Shown: positions 15,882 through 25,094 of the stretch, one piece after another
How the letters are laid out: every line of letters begins with the position of its first letter
How positions within the stretch are numbered: the stretch's first letter is position 1
Assembly (NCBI GenBank): GCA_965117015.1
Contig: OZ220747.1
Span: forward strand, 2,728,001-2,792,000
Reading direction: 5' to 3'
Length of the DNA: 64,000 bases
Source: Aldehydirespirator sp965117015
GTDB taxonomy: Bacteria > Actinomycetota > Acidimicrobiia > Acidimicrobiales > Aldehydirespiratoraceae
Made by a program: the position numbers and the translations under genes
The notes under the pieces: model-generated
Seen by the model: only the letters and a program-made list of their open reading frames with translations
Told to the model about the DNA's origin: nothing
The model's database searches: none

Positions 15882-15887
15882 TATGGT
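15882..15887 (+). promoter_or_regulatory. Leaderless -10 box (TATGGT)
   Basis: TATGGT, 7 nt before the ATG at 15895. It decides the start over an in-frame ATG at 15883, which lies inside this box. Confidence 0.45.
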
Positions 15888-15894
15888 GTCAGGC

Positions 15895-16086
15895 ATGGTT
15901 GATAAGCGTCATGATATTTCAGAGCGGCTCTCGGTCATCGCCGAGGAGATCGCGGATCTGGCACTTGAGAGCTTGCGGGGTTCCATCGAGGCGGGCGAGA
16001 CGAAGTCGTCGGACGAAGAGAAGCGCCTCACTCGGGCCCGGCGAGCCGTCGAGAAGGCCGCGCACCTCCTTCGGTCCGATCTGTAG
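15895..16086 (+). CDS. Small coiled-coil hypothetical protein
   Basis: 63 residues, almost entirely helical and charged (ISERLSVIAEEIADLALESL ... EKRLTRARRAVEKAAHLL), with heptad-like leucines. No membrane segment. Divergent from the ClC gene. Resembles short actinobacterial helical proteins of unknown function. Confidence 0.6.
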   Translation: MVDKRHDISERLSVIAEEIADLALESLRGSIEAGETKSSDEEKRLTRARRAVEKAAHLLRSDL

Positions 16087-16156
16087 GCGCCGCGTGAGCC
16101 CGAGGCTAGCGGGCCGCCCGGTGGTCGCAGCGGTTCAGCGCCATGGCTGCCCCACG

Positions 16157-18079
16157 CTATTGGAGCCTGCTCGAGCCGCCACCGGGTTCGCGCACCCGCC
16201 GTAGCACCTCGGCCACTATCTCGGCCGACGCCTCCGAGACATCGGTCTCGGCCGTGCGGACGTGCATTTCGGCCTCGGCCGGTGCCTCGTAGGGGGCCGA
16301 CACGCCGGTCAGGTCGGAGATGGCGCCGGCTCTCGCCTTGGCGTAGAGACCCTTGGGGTCGCGCGCCTCGCAGACGTCGAGCGGCGCGTCCACGAACACC
16401 TCCATGAAGGCGCCCGCGGGATGCAGGTTCCTCACCCGGTCGCGGTCCTGGCGGTAGGGCGAGATGAACGCGGCCAGCACGACTGCGCCGTACCGGTGCA
16501 GCAGGGCGGCCACCTCGCCGGCCCGGCGGATGTTCTCGGCCCGGTCCTCGGGCGAGAACCCCAGATCGGCGTTGAGCCCGAATCGCAGGTTGTCGCCGTC
16601 GAGCACGCAGGCGAGGACCCCGGCCGCGGCCAGCTCGGCCTCGGCCGCTCTGGCCAGGGTCGACTTCCCCGAGCCGGGCAGCCCGGTGAACCAGACGGTC
16701 AGGGCGCGATGGCCCAGCAGCTGCGCTCTCGTCTGGGGCGACACCCGGCCGGCGCTGGGAACGATGTGGGCGGCCCGGGTCGCCGCCTTGATCATCCCCG
16801 CGGCCACCGTGGCGTTGTCGCCCGGGTCGATGAGGATGAACGACCCGCAGGTCCGGTTCTGCTCGTACGGGTCGAACATGAGCTCGCGGTCGGTTCGCAG
16901 CGTCACCGAGGCGATGTCGTTGAGTCTCATGGCCGGCGCGGGCGCCGAGGTGAGCGTGTCGACGTCGAGGAGGCGGACGGGCTCGGTCACCCGGCAGCGC
17001 AGTCTCTGTCCGGCCTGCTGGAGCTGGTAGTCCCGGCCGAGGACGAGATCGGACTGCGACATCCAGACCAGCGTCGCGGTGAACTCTCGGGCCCGCTCGG
17101 GCGGCCGGTCGGGGCTGCACAGGATGTCGCCGCGGCCGATGTCGACCGGGTCGGCCGTGGTCACGGTCACGGCCCGGCCCGGCCCGGCCTCGTCGAGGTC
17201 GCCGTCGAAGGTGACGATCCGCTCGACGGTGGTGATGAGGCCCGAGGGCTCGACCCGCACATCGTCTCCCGGCCGCAGCGTTCCCGAGCAGACGGTCCCC
17301 GCGTATCCCCGGAAGCTCTGGTCGGGCCGGATGACCAACTGCACCGGCAGTCGCAGCGCGTCGAGGTGCTCAGGTGCGCCGGCTGGGCCGGCGGTGGGGC
17401 CGACGTCCACCTGCTCGAGGTGTTCCATGAGGCAGGGTCCGTCGTACCAGGGCATGCTCGCGCCCCGTTCGACGATGCAGTCGCCGTGCAGCGCCGACAT
17501 GGGAATGCACACGGGGGCGGGCAGCCCGAGCGCGCCGGCGAGATCGGAGGCCTCGGCCGCGATCGCGTCGAACCGGTCCTCGGCGTAGCCGGCGAGGTCC
17601 ATCTTGTTGATCGCCATGACGACCGCCTTGATGCCCAGCAGGCTCACGATGGTGCTGTGACGCCGGGTCTGGGTGGTCACACCCTTGGCTGCGTCGACGA
17701 GGATCACGGCCAGGTCCGCGGTGGAGGCGCCCGTGGCCATATTGCGGGTGTACTGCTCGTGGCCGGGAGCGTCGGCGATGATGAAGCTCCGCTTCCGGGT
17801 CGAGAAGTACAGGTGGGCGACGTCGATGGTGATGCCCTGCTCACGCTCGGCCTTGAGGCCGTCGGCCAGCAGGGCCAGGTCGACCTGCCCCCCGGCGTGG
17901 CCCGAGACGGCCGAGTCCTTGCGCACCGCGGCCAGGTGGTCGTCGTAGAGGAGGTCCGAGTCGTGCAGGAGCCGCCCGATCAGCGTCGACTTGCCGTCGT
18001 CCACCGAGCCGCAGGTGAGCAGGCGAAGCAGGTCGTGCCGCGGGCCCGGGCCGCCGCCTGCGGCTTCCGCCGGGGCCAT
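16157..18079 (-). CDS. cysNC: CysN-CysC fusion: sulfate adenylyltransferase large subunit/APS kinase
   Basis: 640 residues. The CysN part (about 1-430) is a translation-factor-like GTPase: CGSVDDGKSTLIG, DAPGHEQYTRN and NKMD. It drives formation of adenosine 5'-phosphosulfate (APS) from ATP and sulfate with CysD. The CysC part (about 445-640) has the kinase P-loop GLPGSGKST and DGDNLRFGLN, phosphorylating APS to PAPS. The start overlaps the cysD stop by one base (TGATG), so translation is coupled. No PAPS reductase gene is nearby, so PAPS may serve sulfonation or a reductase elsewhere. Confidence 0.93.
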   Translation of the reverse strand: MAPAEAAGGGPGPRHDLLRLLTCGSVDDGKSTLIGRLLHDSDLLYDDHLAAVRKDSAVSGHAGGQVDLALLADGLKAEREQGITIDVAHLYFSTRKRSFIIADAPGHEQYTRNMATGASTADLAVILVDAAKGVTTQTRRHSTIVSLLGIKAVVMAINKMDLAGYAEDRFDAIAAEASDLAGALGLPAPVCIPMSALHGDCIVERGASMPWYDGPCLMEHLEQVDVGPTAGPAGAPEHLDALRLPVQLVIRPDQSFRGYAGTVCSGTLRPGDDVRVEPSGLITTVERIVTFDGDLDEAGPGRAVTVTTADPVDIGRGDILCSPDRPPERAREFTATLVWMSQSDLVLGRDYQLQQAGQRLRCRVTEPVRLLDVDTLTSAPAPAMRLNDIASVTLRTDRELMFDPYEQNRTCGSFILIDPGDNATVAAGMIKAATRAAHIVPSAGRVSPQTRAQLLGHRALTVWFTGLPGSGKSTLARAAEAELAAAGVLACVLDGDNLRFGLNADLGFSPEDRAENIRRAGEVAALLHRYGAVVLAAFISPYRQDRDRVRNLHPAGAFMEVFVDAPLDVCEARDPKGLYAKARAGAISDLTGVSAPYEAPAEAEMHVRTAETDVSEASAEIVAEVLRRVREPGGGSSRLQ

Positions 18080-19038
18080 CAGAAGTAGCCCTCCCGCTTC
18101 TTCTCCTCCATGGAGCCGGCCTGGTCGTGGTCGATCACCCGGCCCTCCCGTTCGGAGCGGGTGGCGCCGGCCATCTCGGCCACGATCTCCGCCACGGTCG
18201 CCGCGGTCGACTCGACCGCGCCGGTGAGCGGGTAGCACCCCAGAGTGCGGAAGCGCACCGACCGCGCCTCGGGCCGCTCGCCGGCCTCGAACCTGAACCG
18301 GTCGTCGTCCACCATTATCAGGGTCCCGTCCCGTTCGACCACCGGTCTCACCGCGGCGAAATACAGCGGCACGACCTCTATGCCGCCGGCCTCGATGTAG
18401 TGCCACACGTCCAGCTCGGTCCAGTTGCTCAACGGGAAGACTCGGATGCTCTCGCCGGCGGAGATCCTGCCGTTGTAGTGGTTCCACAGCTCGGGCCGCT
18501 GGTTCCTCGGGTCCCACCGGTGGAGCCGGTCCCGGAAGCTGAAGACCCGCTCCTTGGCCCGCGAGCGCTCCTCGTCGCGCCGTGCCCCGCCGAAGGCAGC
18601 GTCGTAGCGGCCGGCGTCGAGGGCCTGCCTGAGGGCCCGGGTCTTCATCACGTCGGTGTAGTGCTGCGACGAGTGGTCGAACGGGTTGATCTGTGCCGCG
18701 ACCGGATCGGGGTTGGTGTGCACCACCAGCTCGAAGCCGATCTCTGAGGCCATCCGGTCCCGGAAGGCGATCATCTCGGAGAACTTCCAGGTCGTGTCGA
18801 TGTGCAGCAGCGGGAAGGGGATCGGGCCGGGATGGAACGCCTTGCGGGCCAGGTGCAGCATCACCGAGCTGTCCTTGCCGATCGAGTAGAGCATCACCGG
18901 GTTGCTGAACTGCGCCTTGACCTCGCGGATGATGTGGATGCTCTCGTCCTCGAGCCGCTGCAGCCGGTCCGGGAGCTCCCCGGCCGCGGGGCGCCTAGGA
19001 GCGGCGGGACGCGGCGTGGAGGTCGTCGGCCTTGTCAC
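18079..19038 (-). CDS. cysD: Sulfate adenylyltransferase small subunit
   Basis: 319 residues. PAPS-reductase-fold ATP pyrophosphatase that adenylates sulfate with CysN. Signature: MLYSIGKDSSVMLHL (PP-loop), LLHIDTTWKF, GGARRDEERSRAKER and SNWTELDVWHYI. The C-terminal end EKKREGYF is the family tail. The GTG start gives an Ala/Pro-rich extension of about 20 residues before LEDESIHIIREV, and this extension overlaps the transaldolase 3' end by 44 nt; no later start is available. Confidence 0.93.
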   Translation of the reverse strand: MTRPTTSTPRPAAPRRPAAGELPDRLQRLEDESIHIIREVKAQFSNPVMLYSIGKDSSVMLHLARKAFHPGPIPFPLLHIDTTWKFSEMIAFRDRMASEIGFELVVHTNPDPVAAQINPFDHSSQHYTDVMKTRALRQALDAGRYDAAFGGARRDEERSRAKERVFSFRDRLHRWDPRNQRPELWNHYNGRISAGESIRVFPLSNWTELDVWHYIEAGGIEVVPLYFAAVRPVVERDGTLIMVDDDRFRFEAGERPEARSVRFRTLGCYPLTGAVESTAATVAEIVAEMAGATRSEREGRVIDHDQAGSMEEKKREGYF

Positions 19039-20113
19039 CTAGCACCCCTATGAGCTCGTCGAAGCTCTTGGCGAAGGCGGCGACGCCCTCGTCCTCGAGT
19101 TGGGCGGTGACGGCTTCGAGGTCGACGCCCACGGCTGCGATCCGGTCGAGCACCTCGACGGCCTCGTCGATTCCCGACCCGAGGGTGGGCTCGACGGTGC
19201 CATGGTGCTCGAAGGCTTCCAGCGTGGCGTCGGGAAGGGTGTTCACCGTGCCGGGTCCGATCAGCTCGTCGACGTAGAGCGTGTCCCGGTAGGCCGGGTT
19301 CTTGGTCGATGTGCTCGCCCACAGCAGGCGCTGGGGCCGGGCCCCGCGGGCGGCCAGCGCCTTCCAGCGCGGCTCCGAGCAGAGCCTCTGGAAATGGGAG
19401 TACGCGACCTTGGCGTTGGCGATGGCCGCCTTGCCCCGAAGCTGGAGCGCCTCGTCGGATCCGATGGCCTCGAGGCGCCGGTCCACCTCGGTGTCGATCC
19501 TCGACACGAAGAACGACGCCACGCTGGACACTCTCGAAAGGTCCCCGGACCTTCGCTCGAGCCCGGACATGTAGGCGTCGGCCACCTCGAGGTAGCGTTC
19601 AACGCTGAAGATCAACGTGACATTGATGCTGTTGCCCTCCGCGATCATCTGGGAGATGGGCGCGAGACCCTCGGCCGTTCCTGGAATCTTCACGTAGAGG
19701 TTGGGCAGCGCGAGCTGGTCGTGCAGGTTCCGGGCGGCTTCGGCGGTGGCCTCGCCGTCCCGGGCGAGATCGGGCGCGACCTCCACCGACACGTAGCCGT
19801 CGAGTCCGCCGGACTCGTCGTAGACGGAGCGCAGGACCGCGGCCGCGGCCGATATGTCGGAGGTGACCAGCCGCCAGTAGGACGACTCGACATCGAGTCC
19901 GGCATCGATGGAGGACCGGAACTCGTCGTCGTAGTCGGCGGTGGCGGTGATGGCCTTCTGGAAGATCGACGGGTTCGAGGTCAAGCCCCGGACACCGTGC
20001 TGTACCCATTTCTGGAGGTCCCCGCCGGTGATCCAGCCCCTGCGGATGTTGTCCAGCCAGGGACTCTGGCCGCAACGGTCATAGAGCTCGTGCAGTCTGG
20101 TGGTGGCAGTCAT
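18995..20113 (-). CDS. tal: Transaldolase
   Basis: 372 residues, the long actinobacterial type. Transfers dihydroxyacetone between fructose-6-phosphate and erythrose-4-phosphate in the pentose phosphate pathway. Motifs: GLTSNPSIFQKAI at the N-terminus and LYVKIPGTAEG containing the Schiff-base Lys, then SINVTLIFSVERY. The gene lies 23 nt after transketolase and overlaps cysD, so tkt-tal-cysD-cysNC probably form one operon. Confidence 0.93.
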   Translation of the reverse strand: MTATTRLHELYDRCGQSPWLDNIRRGWITGGDLQKWVQHGVRGLTSNPSIFQKAITATADYDDEFRSSIDAGLDVESSYWRLVTSDISAAAAVLRSVYDESGGLDGYVSVEVAPDLARDGEATAEAARNLHDQLALPNLYVKIPGTAEGLAPISQMIAEGNSINVTLIFSVERYLEVADAYMSGLERRSGDLSRVSSVASFFVSRIDTEVDRRLEAIGSDEALQLRGKAAIANAKVAYSHFQRLCSEPRWKALAARGARPQRLLWASTSTKNPAYRDTLYVDELIGPGTVNTLPDATLEAFEHHGTVEPTLGSGIDEAVEVLDRIAAVGVDLEAVTAQLEDEGVAAFAKSFDELIGVLGDKADDLHAASRRS

Positions 20114-20136
20114 CTCGGAGTGGTCCTCCTCTCAAG

Positions 20137-22110
20137 TCACAGGGCGGCCCGCGTCTGCGTGCCGGCCAGCAGGGACCGGGCCCTGCCGGCCACGTTGGAG
20201 GCGGAGATCCCGAGTTGCTCCATCACCACCGCGCCGGGCGCCGAGGCGCCGAAGCGGTCGATGCCTACCGCCTCGTCGGTCCAGCGGCTCCAACCCATGG
20301 TGCTGCCCGCCTCCACCGCCAATGACGGGAGGTCGGGCCGGAGCACCCGGGCCTGCTCGGGGTAGGGCTGCTCCGCGAACAGCTCCCACGACGGCAGCGA
20401 CACCACGCGGGCGGCGACTCCTTCGGCGGCCAGGAGCGCGGCCGCGTCGCAGCACACCGCCACCTCGCTGCCCGTCCCCACCAGCGTCAGGCTGGGTTCT
20501 GCGGGCTCCAGCAGCGCGTAGCCGCCCGATGCGACCGCGTCGGCCCGAGTGCCCTCGAGCACGGGCACGCCCTGGCGGGTGAGGATCAGAGCGGTCGGAC
20601 CCTCGGACCCCACCGCAACCCGCCAGGCCCCCACCGTCTCGGTGGCGTCCGCGGGCCTGATGACCCGCAGGTTCGGGATGGCCCGCAGCGAGGCGAGATG
20701 CTCGATGGGCTGGTGGGTGGGGCCGTCCTCTCCCACGCCCACCGAGTCATGGCTCCACACGAAGATGACCTTGGCTTCCGACAGCGCGGCGAGCCGCACC
20801 GCGGGCCGCATGTAGTCGGCGAACACCAGGAACGTCCCCACCACCGGTATGGCGCCGCCGTGCAGGGCCATGCCGTTGGCGATGGCCCCCATGGCGTGCT
20901 CGCGCACGCCGAAGTAGATCTGGCGGCCTCCCGGCCCGCGGGCCGAGAACACCCCGGCGTCGGCGATGGCCGTGCCGGTGTTGCCGGTCAGGTCGGCGCC
21001 GCCGCCGGTGAGTCCTGGAACCACCGGCAGGAGGGCCTTCAGGGTGGCGCTGGAGGCCTTGCGGGTGGCGACCGACTCGCCCGGCTGGAATGACGGCAGC
21101 GAGTCCTCCCAGCCGGCGCGGCCGGTCGCGGCCAGGCACGCCTCGAGGCCGTCGCGGTCGCCGTCGAAGGCGGCTGTGCGGGCCTCCCAGCCGAAGCGCG
21201 CGTCCTGGCCGGCGGTCCCGGCGCGGCGGTAGTAGTCGAGCACCTCGGAAGGCACGTGGAACGTCTCCGCGGCGGGCAGTCCCATCAAGTCCTTGGTGGC
21301 CGCGATCTCCTCGTCGAAGATGGCGTAGCCGTGCGCGGCCGGCGTGCCCGACGCCTGGGGCGCGGGATGGGCGATCACAGAACGCAGGATCACCAACGAC
21401 GGGCGGTCCTCGACGGCGGCCGCGTCGCGCAGCCCGGCTTCCAGCCCGTCGAGGTCCTCGGCCGCCTCGCCGAGTTCGATGACATGCCAGCCGTAGGCCC
21501 GGAAGCGGGCCGCGGCGTCGTCGGAGAGGGCCAGGTCGGTGCCGCCGTCGATGGTGACCTCGTTGTCGTCGTAGACCACCACCAGCCGGCCCAGGCCCAG
21601 GTGTCCCGCCAGCGAAGCGGCCTCGTGGCTGACACCCTCGGACAGGTCGCCGTCGCCGGCGATCACGAAGATGCGGTGGTCGCAGACATCGGTGCCGTAG
21701 CGGGTTCGCACCTGGCTCTCCGCGACGGCCATGCCCACCGCGTTGGCGATGCCCTGACCGAGCGGGCCGGTGGTCACCTCCACCCCCGGGGTGCAGCCGA
21801 CCTCGGGATGGCCGGGCGTTGGCGACCCCCACTGCCGGAAGTTCCTCAGATCCTCGAGAGTCAAGCCGTGGCCGGTCAGGTAGAGCATGGCGTACTGCAG
21901 GATCGAGGCGTGACCGGCTGAGAGCACGAACCGGTCCCGGTCGGGCCAGTCCGGCCCTTGGGCGTCGTAGCGCATGATCCGGGTCCACAGAACGTGGGCG
22001 AGCGGGGCCAAGGCCATGGCGGTGCCCTGATGGCCGGAGCGCGCCGTATGGGGCGCGTCCATGGCCAGTGCCTTGATGACGTTGATTCCAAGCCTCTCGA
22101 TGGAAGTCAC
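20137..22110 (-). CDS. tkt: Transketolase
   Basis: 657 residues. Thiamine-diphosphate enzyme of the pentose phosphate pathway. Motifs: GHQGTAMALAPLAHVLW, GDGDLSEGVSHEAASLAG (ThDP/Mg2+ site), the central pyrimidine-domain EHAMGAIANGMALHGG and a C-terminal thiolase-like domain. GTG 22110 is preferred because GGAGG lies 4 nt upstream; a TATGGT box at 22150-22155 would start a short leader. An in-frame GTG at 22140 adds ten residues without homology. Confidence 0.93.
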   Translation of the reverse strand: MTSIERLGINVIKALAMDAPHTARSGHQGTAMALAPLAHVLWTRIMRYDAQGPDWPDRDRFVLSAGHASILQYAMLYLTGHGLTLEDLRNFRQWGSPTPGHPEVGCTPGVEVTTGPLGQGIANAVGMAVAESQVRTRYGTDVCDHRIFVIAGDGDLSEGVSHEAASLAGHLGLGRLVVVYDDNEVTIDGGTDLALSDDAAARFRAYGWHVIELGEAAEDLDGLEAGLRDAAAVEDRPSLVILRSVIAHPAPQASGTPAAHGYAIFDEEIAATKDLMGLPAAETFHVPSEVLDYYRRAGTAGQDARFGWEARTAAFDGDRDGLEACLAATGRAGWEDSLPSFQPGESVATRKASSATLKALLPVVPGLTGGGADLTGNTGTAIADAGVFSARGPGGRQIYFGVREHAMGAIANGMALHGGAIPVVGTFLVFADYMRPAVRLAALSEAKVIFVWSHDSVGVGEDGPTHQPIEHLASLRAIPNLRVIRPADATETVGAWRVAVGSEGPTALILTRQGVPVLEGTRADAVASGGYALLEPAEPSLTLVGTGSEVAVCCDAAALLAAEGVAARVVSLPSWELFAEQPYPEQARVLRPDLPSLAVEAGSTMGWSRWTDEAVGIDRFGASAPGAVVMEQLGISASNVAGRARSLLAGTQTRAAL

Positions 22111-22149
22111 CGGCCCTCCAACCGCGGGCACTCCGCGCACGCTCGGCCC

Positions 22150-22155
22150 ACCATA
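22150..22155 (-). promoter_or_regulatory. -10 box for the tkt operon
   Basis: TATGGT on the minus strand; predicted start about 22143, giving a leader of about 33 nt carrying the tkt ribosome-binding site. Confidence 0.4.
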
Positions 22156-22210
22156 GCTATTGCCACGGACTCGAAGGGGGAGGAGCCTGTGACCCGGTCG
22201 CGGCTGCCTG

Positions 22211-22597
22211 CTAGCCCGGGGGCGGCAGCAGGGCGTAGGGGACCACGGTCACCGGTCCGGCGTCGATGCGGGCTCGGGCCTCGACCGTGCCGTAGTCGGC
22301 GAACTCGAGCTCGGCCCGGACCAGCCGGTAGTTGAACTTCCCCGGCTCCACCTGCAGCGGCTGCACGTTGCGGGCTATCCGCTCCTCGCCCCGGTAATAG
22401 GCCACCTCGAGGGCCCCGACGCCGGGCTCGTCGGGCGCGCAGCGAACGATCACCACCAAGTGGGGGGCCCACACCAGTGGCAGCTCGGTGGGGGCGACCG
22501 CCGAGAACTGCACGCCGGTCAGGTCGATGCGGGTGGAGGGTCCCGGCACCTGGCGGAGCTGGATGTCGTCGATGAACAAGGCGGCCACGATGTCCAT
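22211..22597 (-). CDS. Conserved hypothetical protein (DUF6941-like)
   Basis: 128 residues with a beta-rich pattern: AALFIDDIQLR at the start, LPLVWAPHLVVIVRC in the middle, then EVAYYRGEERIARNVQPLQV and a final VPYALLPPPG. It resembles small cytosolic DUF6941 proteins, whose function is unknown. A TAGGGT box (plus coordinates 22604-22609) sits 6 nt before the ATG. Divergent from the carboxypeptidase gene. Confidence 0.6.
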   Translation of the reverse strand: MDIVAALFIDDIQLRQVPGPSTRIDLTGVQFSAVAPTELPLVWAPHLVVIVRCAPDEPGVGALEVAYYRGEERIARNVQPLQVEPGKFNYRLVRAELEFADYGTVEARARIDAGPVTVVPYALLPPPG

Positions 22598-22603
22598 GCG
22601 CCG

Positions 22604-22609
22604 ACCCTA
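22604..22609 (-). promoter_or_regulatory. Leaderless -10 box (TAGGGT)
   Basis: 6 nt before the ATG at 22597 on the minus strand. Confidence 0.45.
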
Positions 22610-22658
22610 CCGAGTGCCTGCCGCGGTCGGGCAGCCCGGCCCGGAGCGGCGGGCGGCG

Positions 22659-22664
22659 TACGAT
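22659..22664 (+). promoter_or_regulatory. Leaderless -10 box (TACGAT)
   Basis: 7 nt before the ATG at 22672. An earlier ATG at 22663 lies within this box, so 22672 is the better start for the carboxypeptidase. Confidence 0.45.
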
Positions 22665-22671
22665 GGCGAGG

Positions 22672-24306
22672 ATGCGCCGGATCCTTGTCTCGATCCTGCT
22701 GGCCGCGCTGGCGACCACCGCGGTCGGGTCGTATGTCCAGGCGCGGCGCATCAACGCCGACTCCGATCCGGGTTGGGTCGCCGACGCCGGCCCGCCGGAG
22801 ATGGTCGTGTCCACACCGCTGCTGAACGTTCGCCGGACGCCGTCGTGGCTGTCGGGTCCGGTCACCGAGGCTCGCCTGTTCGAGCGACTCTCCGGCGTGG
22901 CTGAGCTGCCCAGCGCTCCGCCGCAGACGTGCCGGGCCGTCTACCGCAACGGTGAGCTCGTCATGAGCGAGCAGGCCGAGGTGCCGCTGGTGCCGTCCTC
23001 GCTGATGAAGATCGTCACCGCGGCCGTGATCCTCGAGACCGCTGGACCCGAGGCCACCTTCACCACCGAGGCCTTCGTGCGCACCGCGGACCTCAGCGCG
23101 GCCGCCAGCGGCGTGCTCACCGGCGACGTCTATCTGGTTGGACGGGGCGACCCCGTACTGTCGACGCTCTCCTACATAAGGCGCTTCCCCGAGCCCATGG
23201 TCCACACCGACTTCACGGACCTGGCCGTGCAGGCCGCGGCCAGCCTGCGCGATCGGGGTATCTCTGTGGTGGAGGGCAGCGTCCTCGCCGACGAGTCGCG
23301 CTTCCCCGAAGCGGAGCGGGACTACTCCGGCCAGATCGTCCAACCCGGCAACCAGCCCATCTGGAAGCAGTCCTACGTCAACAGCAACCAAGTCGGTCCC
23401 CTGTCCGCGCTGCTGCTCAACGACGGGTACGTGTCCTTCCCTGCGTCGGCCGACTACGCCAGCCGGCGAGAGAACGTGCGGGCTGCCGACCCCGCGCTCC
23501 ACGCTGCGGAGGTCCTGGACGGATTGATCGAGGCCCGCGGCATCCGCATCGCGGCGCAGGCCAGCAAGGGCACCGCCCCGCCGCTCTCTGAGCTTCACTC
23601 GCTCGGCAGCGTCGAGTCGCCGCCCATGTCCGAGATAGTGGCCCGGATGCTGCGCTACTCGGACAACACCACCGCCGAGATGCTCCTGAAGGACATTGGA
23701 AGACGCTTCTCGGGCTCGGCGCGCGCCGAGGCGGTGACCGACGTCCACGACGTGCTGGAGCGACTGCTGGGCGTCTCGACCGCCGGGATCGTCATCGCCG
23801 ACGGCTCGGGACTCTCGCAGCAGAATCGGCTGACCTGCGACCTGATCGCCGAGCTGCTGCTGCGCGCCGGCCCCGACTCGCCCCTGGTGAGAGGTCTGGC
23901 CGTGGTGGGGGAGAGCGGCACCCTGCGGGACTGCGAGGCAGAGCAGCCCTCCGATGAGGCCGTCGCCGACTCATCCGGCCTGACCGGCGGTGCTGTGGAC
24001 CAACCGGTGTGGGCTAAGACCGGGACCCTCAACGACGTCTCGGCGCTGGCGGGGGTGACCGTGGCCCGCAACGGCGACGTGCTCACGTTCGCGCTGATCT
24101 CCAACCGCGACGGCCTCATCTTCGATCCCGCTTGGCAGCGTCAAGCCCTCTCCTGCAACGCCTTTCAGGAAGACCTCATCGCGGCTGCGGCCGGCCACCC
24201 GTACGGACCGTCCTCGGCCGACGCGCTGCTCCATCCGCAACCGGCGAGGGCGCCGGTAGTCGACACGGGCACCGACACCGACACCGGCACCGACACCGGC
24301 CAATAG
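22672..24306 (+). CDS. dacB: D-alanyl-D-alanine carboxypeptidase/endopeptidase (PBP4, peptidase S13)
   Basis: 544 residues. N-terminal membrane anchor or uncleaved signal (about 4-24), then an S13 penicillin-binding fold with SxxK (PSSLMKIVT), SxN (YSDNTTAEMLL) and KTG (WAKTGTLND). It trims or cuts peptidoglycan peptides outside the membrane. The C-terminus carries a short DTGTDTDTG repeat encoded by repeated caccgacac units, absent from the catalytic fold. Followed 14 nt later by the Lon-N protein. Confidence 0.88.
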   Translation: MRRILVSILLAALATTAVGSYVQARRINADSDPGWVADAGPPEMVVSTPLLNVRRTPSWLSGPVTEARLFERLSGVAELPSAPPQTCRAVYRNGELVMSEQAEVPLVPSSLMKIVTAAVILETAGPEATFTTEAFVRTADLSAAASGVLTGDVYLVGRGDPVLSTLSYIRRFPEPMVHTDFTDLAVQAAASLRDRGISVVEGSVLADESRFPEAERDYSGQIVQPGNQPIWKQSYVNSNQVGPLSALLLNDGYVSFPASADYASRRENVRAADPALHAAEVLDGLIEARGIRIAAQASKGTAPPLSELHSLGSVESPPMSEIVARMLRYSDNTTAEMLLKDIGRRFSGSARAEAVTDVHDVLERLLGVSTAGIVIADGSGLSQQNRLTCDLIAELLLRAGPDSPLVRGLAVVGESGTLRDCEAEQPSDEAVADSSGLTGGAVDQPVWAKTGTLNDVSALAGVTVARNGDVLTFALISNRDGLIFDPAWQRQALSCNAFQEDLIAAAAGHPYGPSSADALLHPQPARAPVVDTGTDTDTGTDTGQ

Positions 24307-24320
24307 GAGCGAGGGCCACC

Positions 24321-24968
24321 GTGGCTACGCCGATGTTCGCGCTCCAGTCGGTGCTGCTCCCCGGATCGCCGCTGCCGCTGCACGTCTTCGAGCCTCGCTA
24401 CGTGGCCATGCTCGACACCGTCATCTCGACGGATGCCGAAATGGGGGTCGTGCTGATCGAGCGGGGCCGTGAGGTCGGGGGCGGAGATGTGCGGTGCCAT
24501 GTGGCCACCATGGCCCGCGTCGTGGAGGCCCGGGAGTTGGCCGACGGCCGGCTGCTGGTGATGGCGCTCGGAGTCCGCCGCATCCGGGTGCGGCGGTGGC
24601 TGCCCGACGATCCGTACCCCTGCGCCGAGACCGAGGACTGGCCCGATGAGCCCGAAGGTGAGTCGCCGCCGTCCGGTGAGCAGCTGCGGCAGTTGGGCGC
24701 ACTCGTCTCGGAGGCGCGCAGCCTGGCCCGGCGTCTCGAGATCGCACCCGGGCCGCAGCATCCGGCCGCCGAAGCAGTTCCCGTAGATGTGGGCCGCGAC
24801 GTTTCCCAGGCCTCCTACCGGGCCGCCGCTCTCGCTCCACTCGGTCCATTCGACCGCTACGAGGTGCTCGGCACGCCGGGCGCCGGCCAGCGGCTCGCCG
24901 TCGCGCACCGTGTCGTGGCCGACGCCGTCGAGCTGTTGAGAGCTCGGATCGAGCTGGGCACCGGGTAG
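24321..24968 (+). CDS. Lon N-terminal (LonA-sb) domain protein
   Basis: 215 residues from a GTG preceded by AGGAG. A stand-alone Lon substrate-binding domain: ALQSVLLPGSPLPLHVFEPRYVAML at the N-terminus is the family hallmark, then GVVLIERGREVGGGD. No ATPase or protease part. Such proteins are widespread but poorly understood; cereblon-like ligand binding has been proposed for the fold. Possibly co-transcribed with the carboxypeptidase. Confidence 0.82.
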   Translation: MATPMFALQSVLLPGSPLPLHVFEPRYVAMLDTVISTDAEMGVVLIERGREVGGGDVRCHVATMARVVEARELADGRLLVMALGVRRIRVRRWLPDDPYPCAETEDWPDEPEGESPPSGEQLRQLGALVSEARSLARRLEIAPGPQHPAAEAVPVDVGRDVSQASYRAAALAPLGPFDRYEVLGTPGAGQRLAVAHRVVADAVELLRARIELGTG

Positions 24969-24973
24969 CGTGA

Positions 24974-25069
24974 GGGTCTGAGTGGCCCGTGAGCGAAGCG
25001 AACAAGAGCGGGCAACCAACAGGGTCTGAGTGGCCCGTGAGCGAAGCGAACAGGAGCGGGCAACCAGCT
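24974..25069. repeat. Two tandem 48-bp copies of a dispersed repeat
   Basis: Units 24974-25021 and 25022-25069 differ at only a few bases and contain the core GTGAGCGAAGCGAACAAGAG between GCCC and GGGC ends. Related copies lie near 38100 (inverted), 48431 and 58061, all between genes. Confidence 0.8.
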
Positions 25070-25094
25070 CGCTGAAGGGCCGGAGGGACCAGGT

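Noticed and set aside
24974..25069. CRISPR-like pair of repeats
   Set aside because: Only two adjacent copies, no spacer, and the same element is dispersed at other sites.
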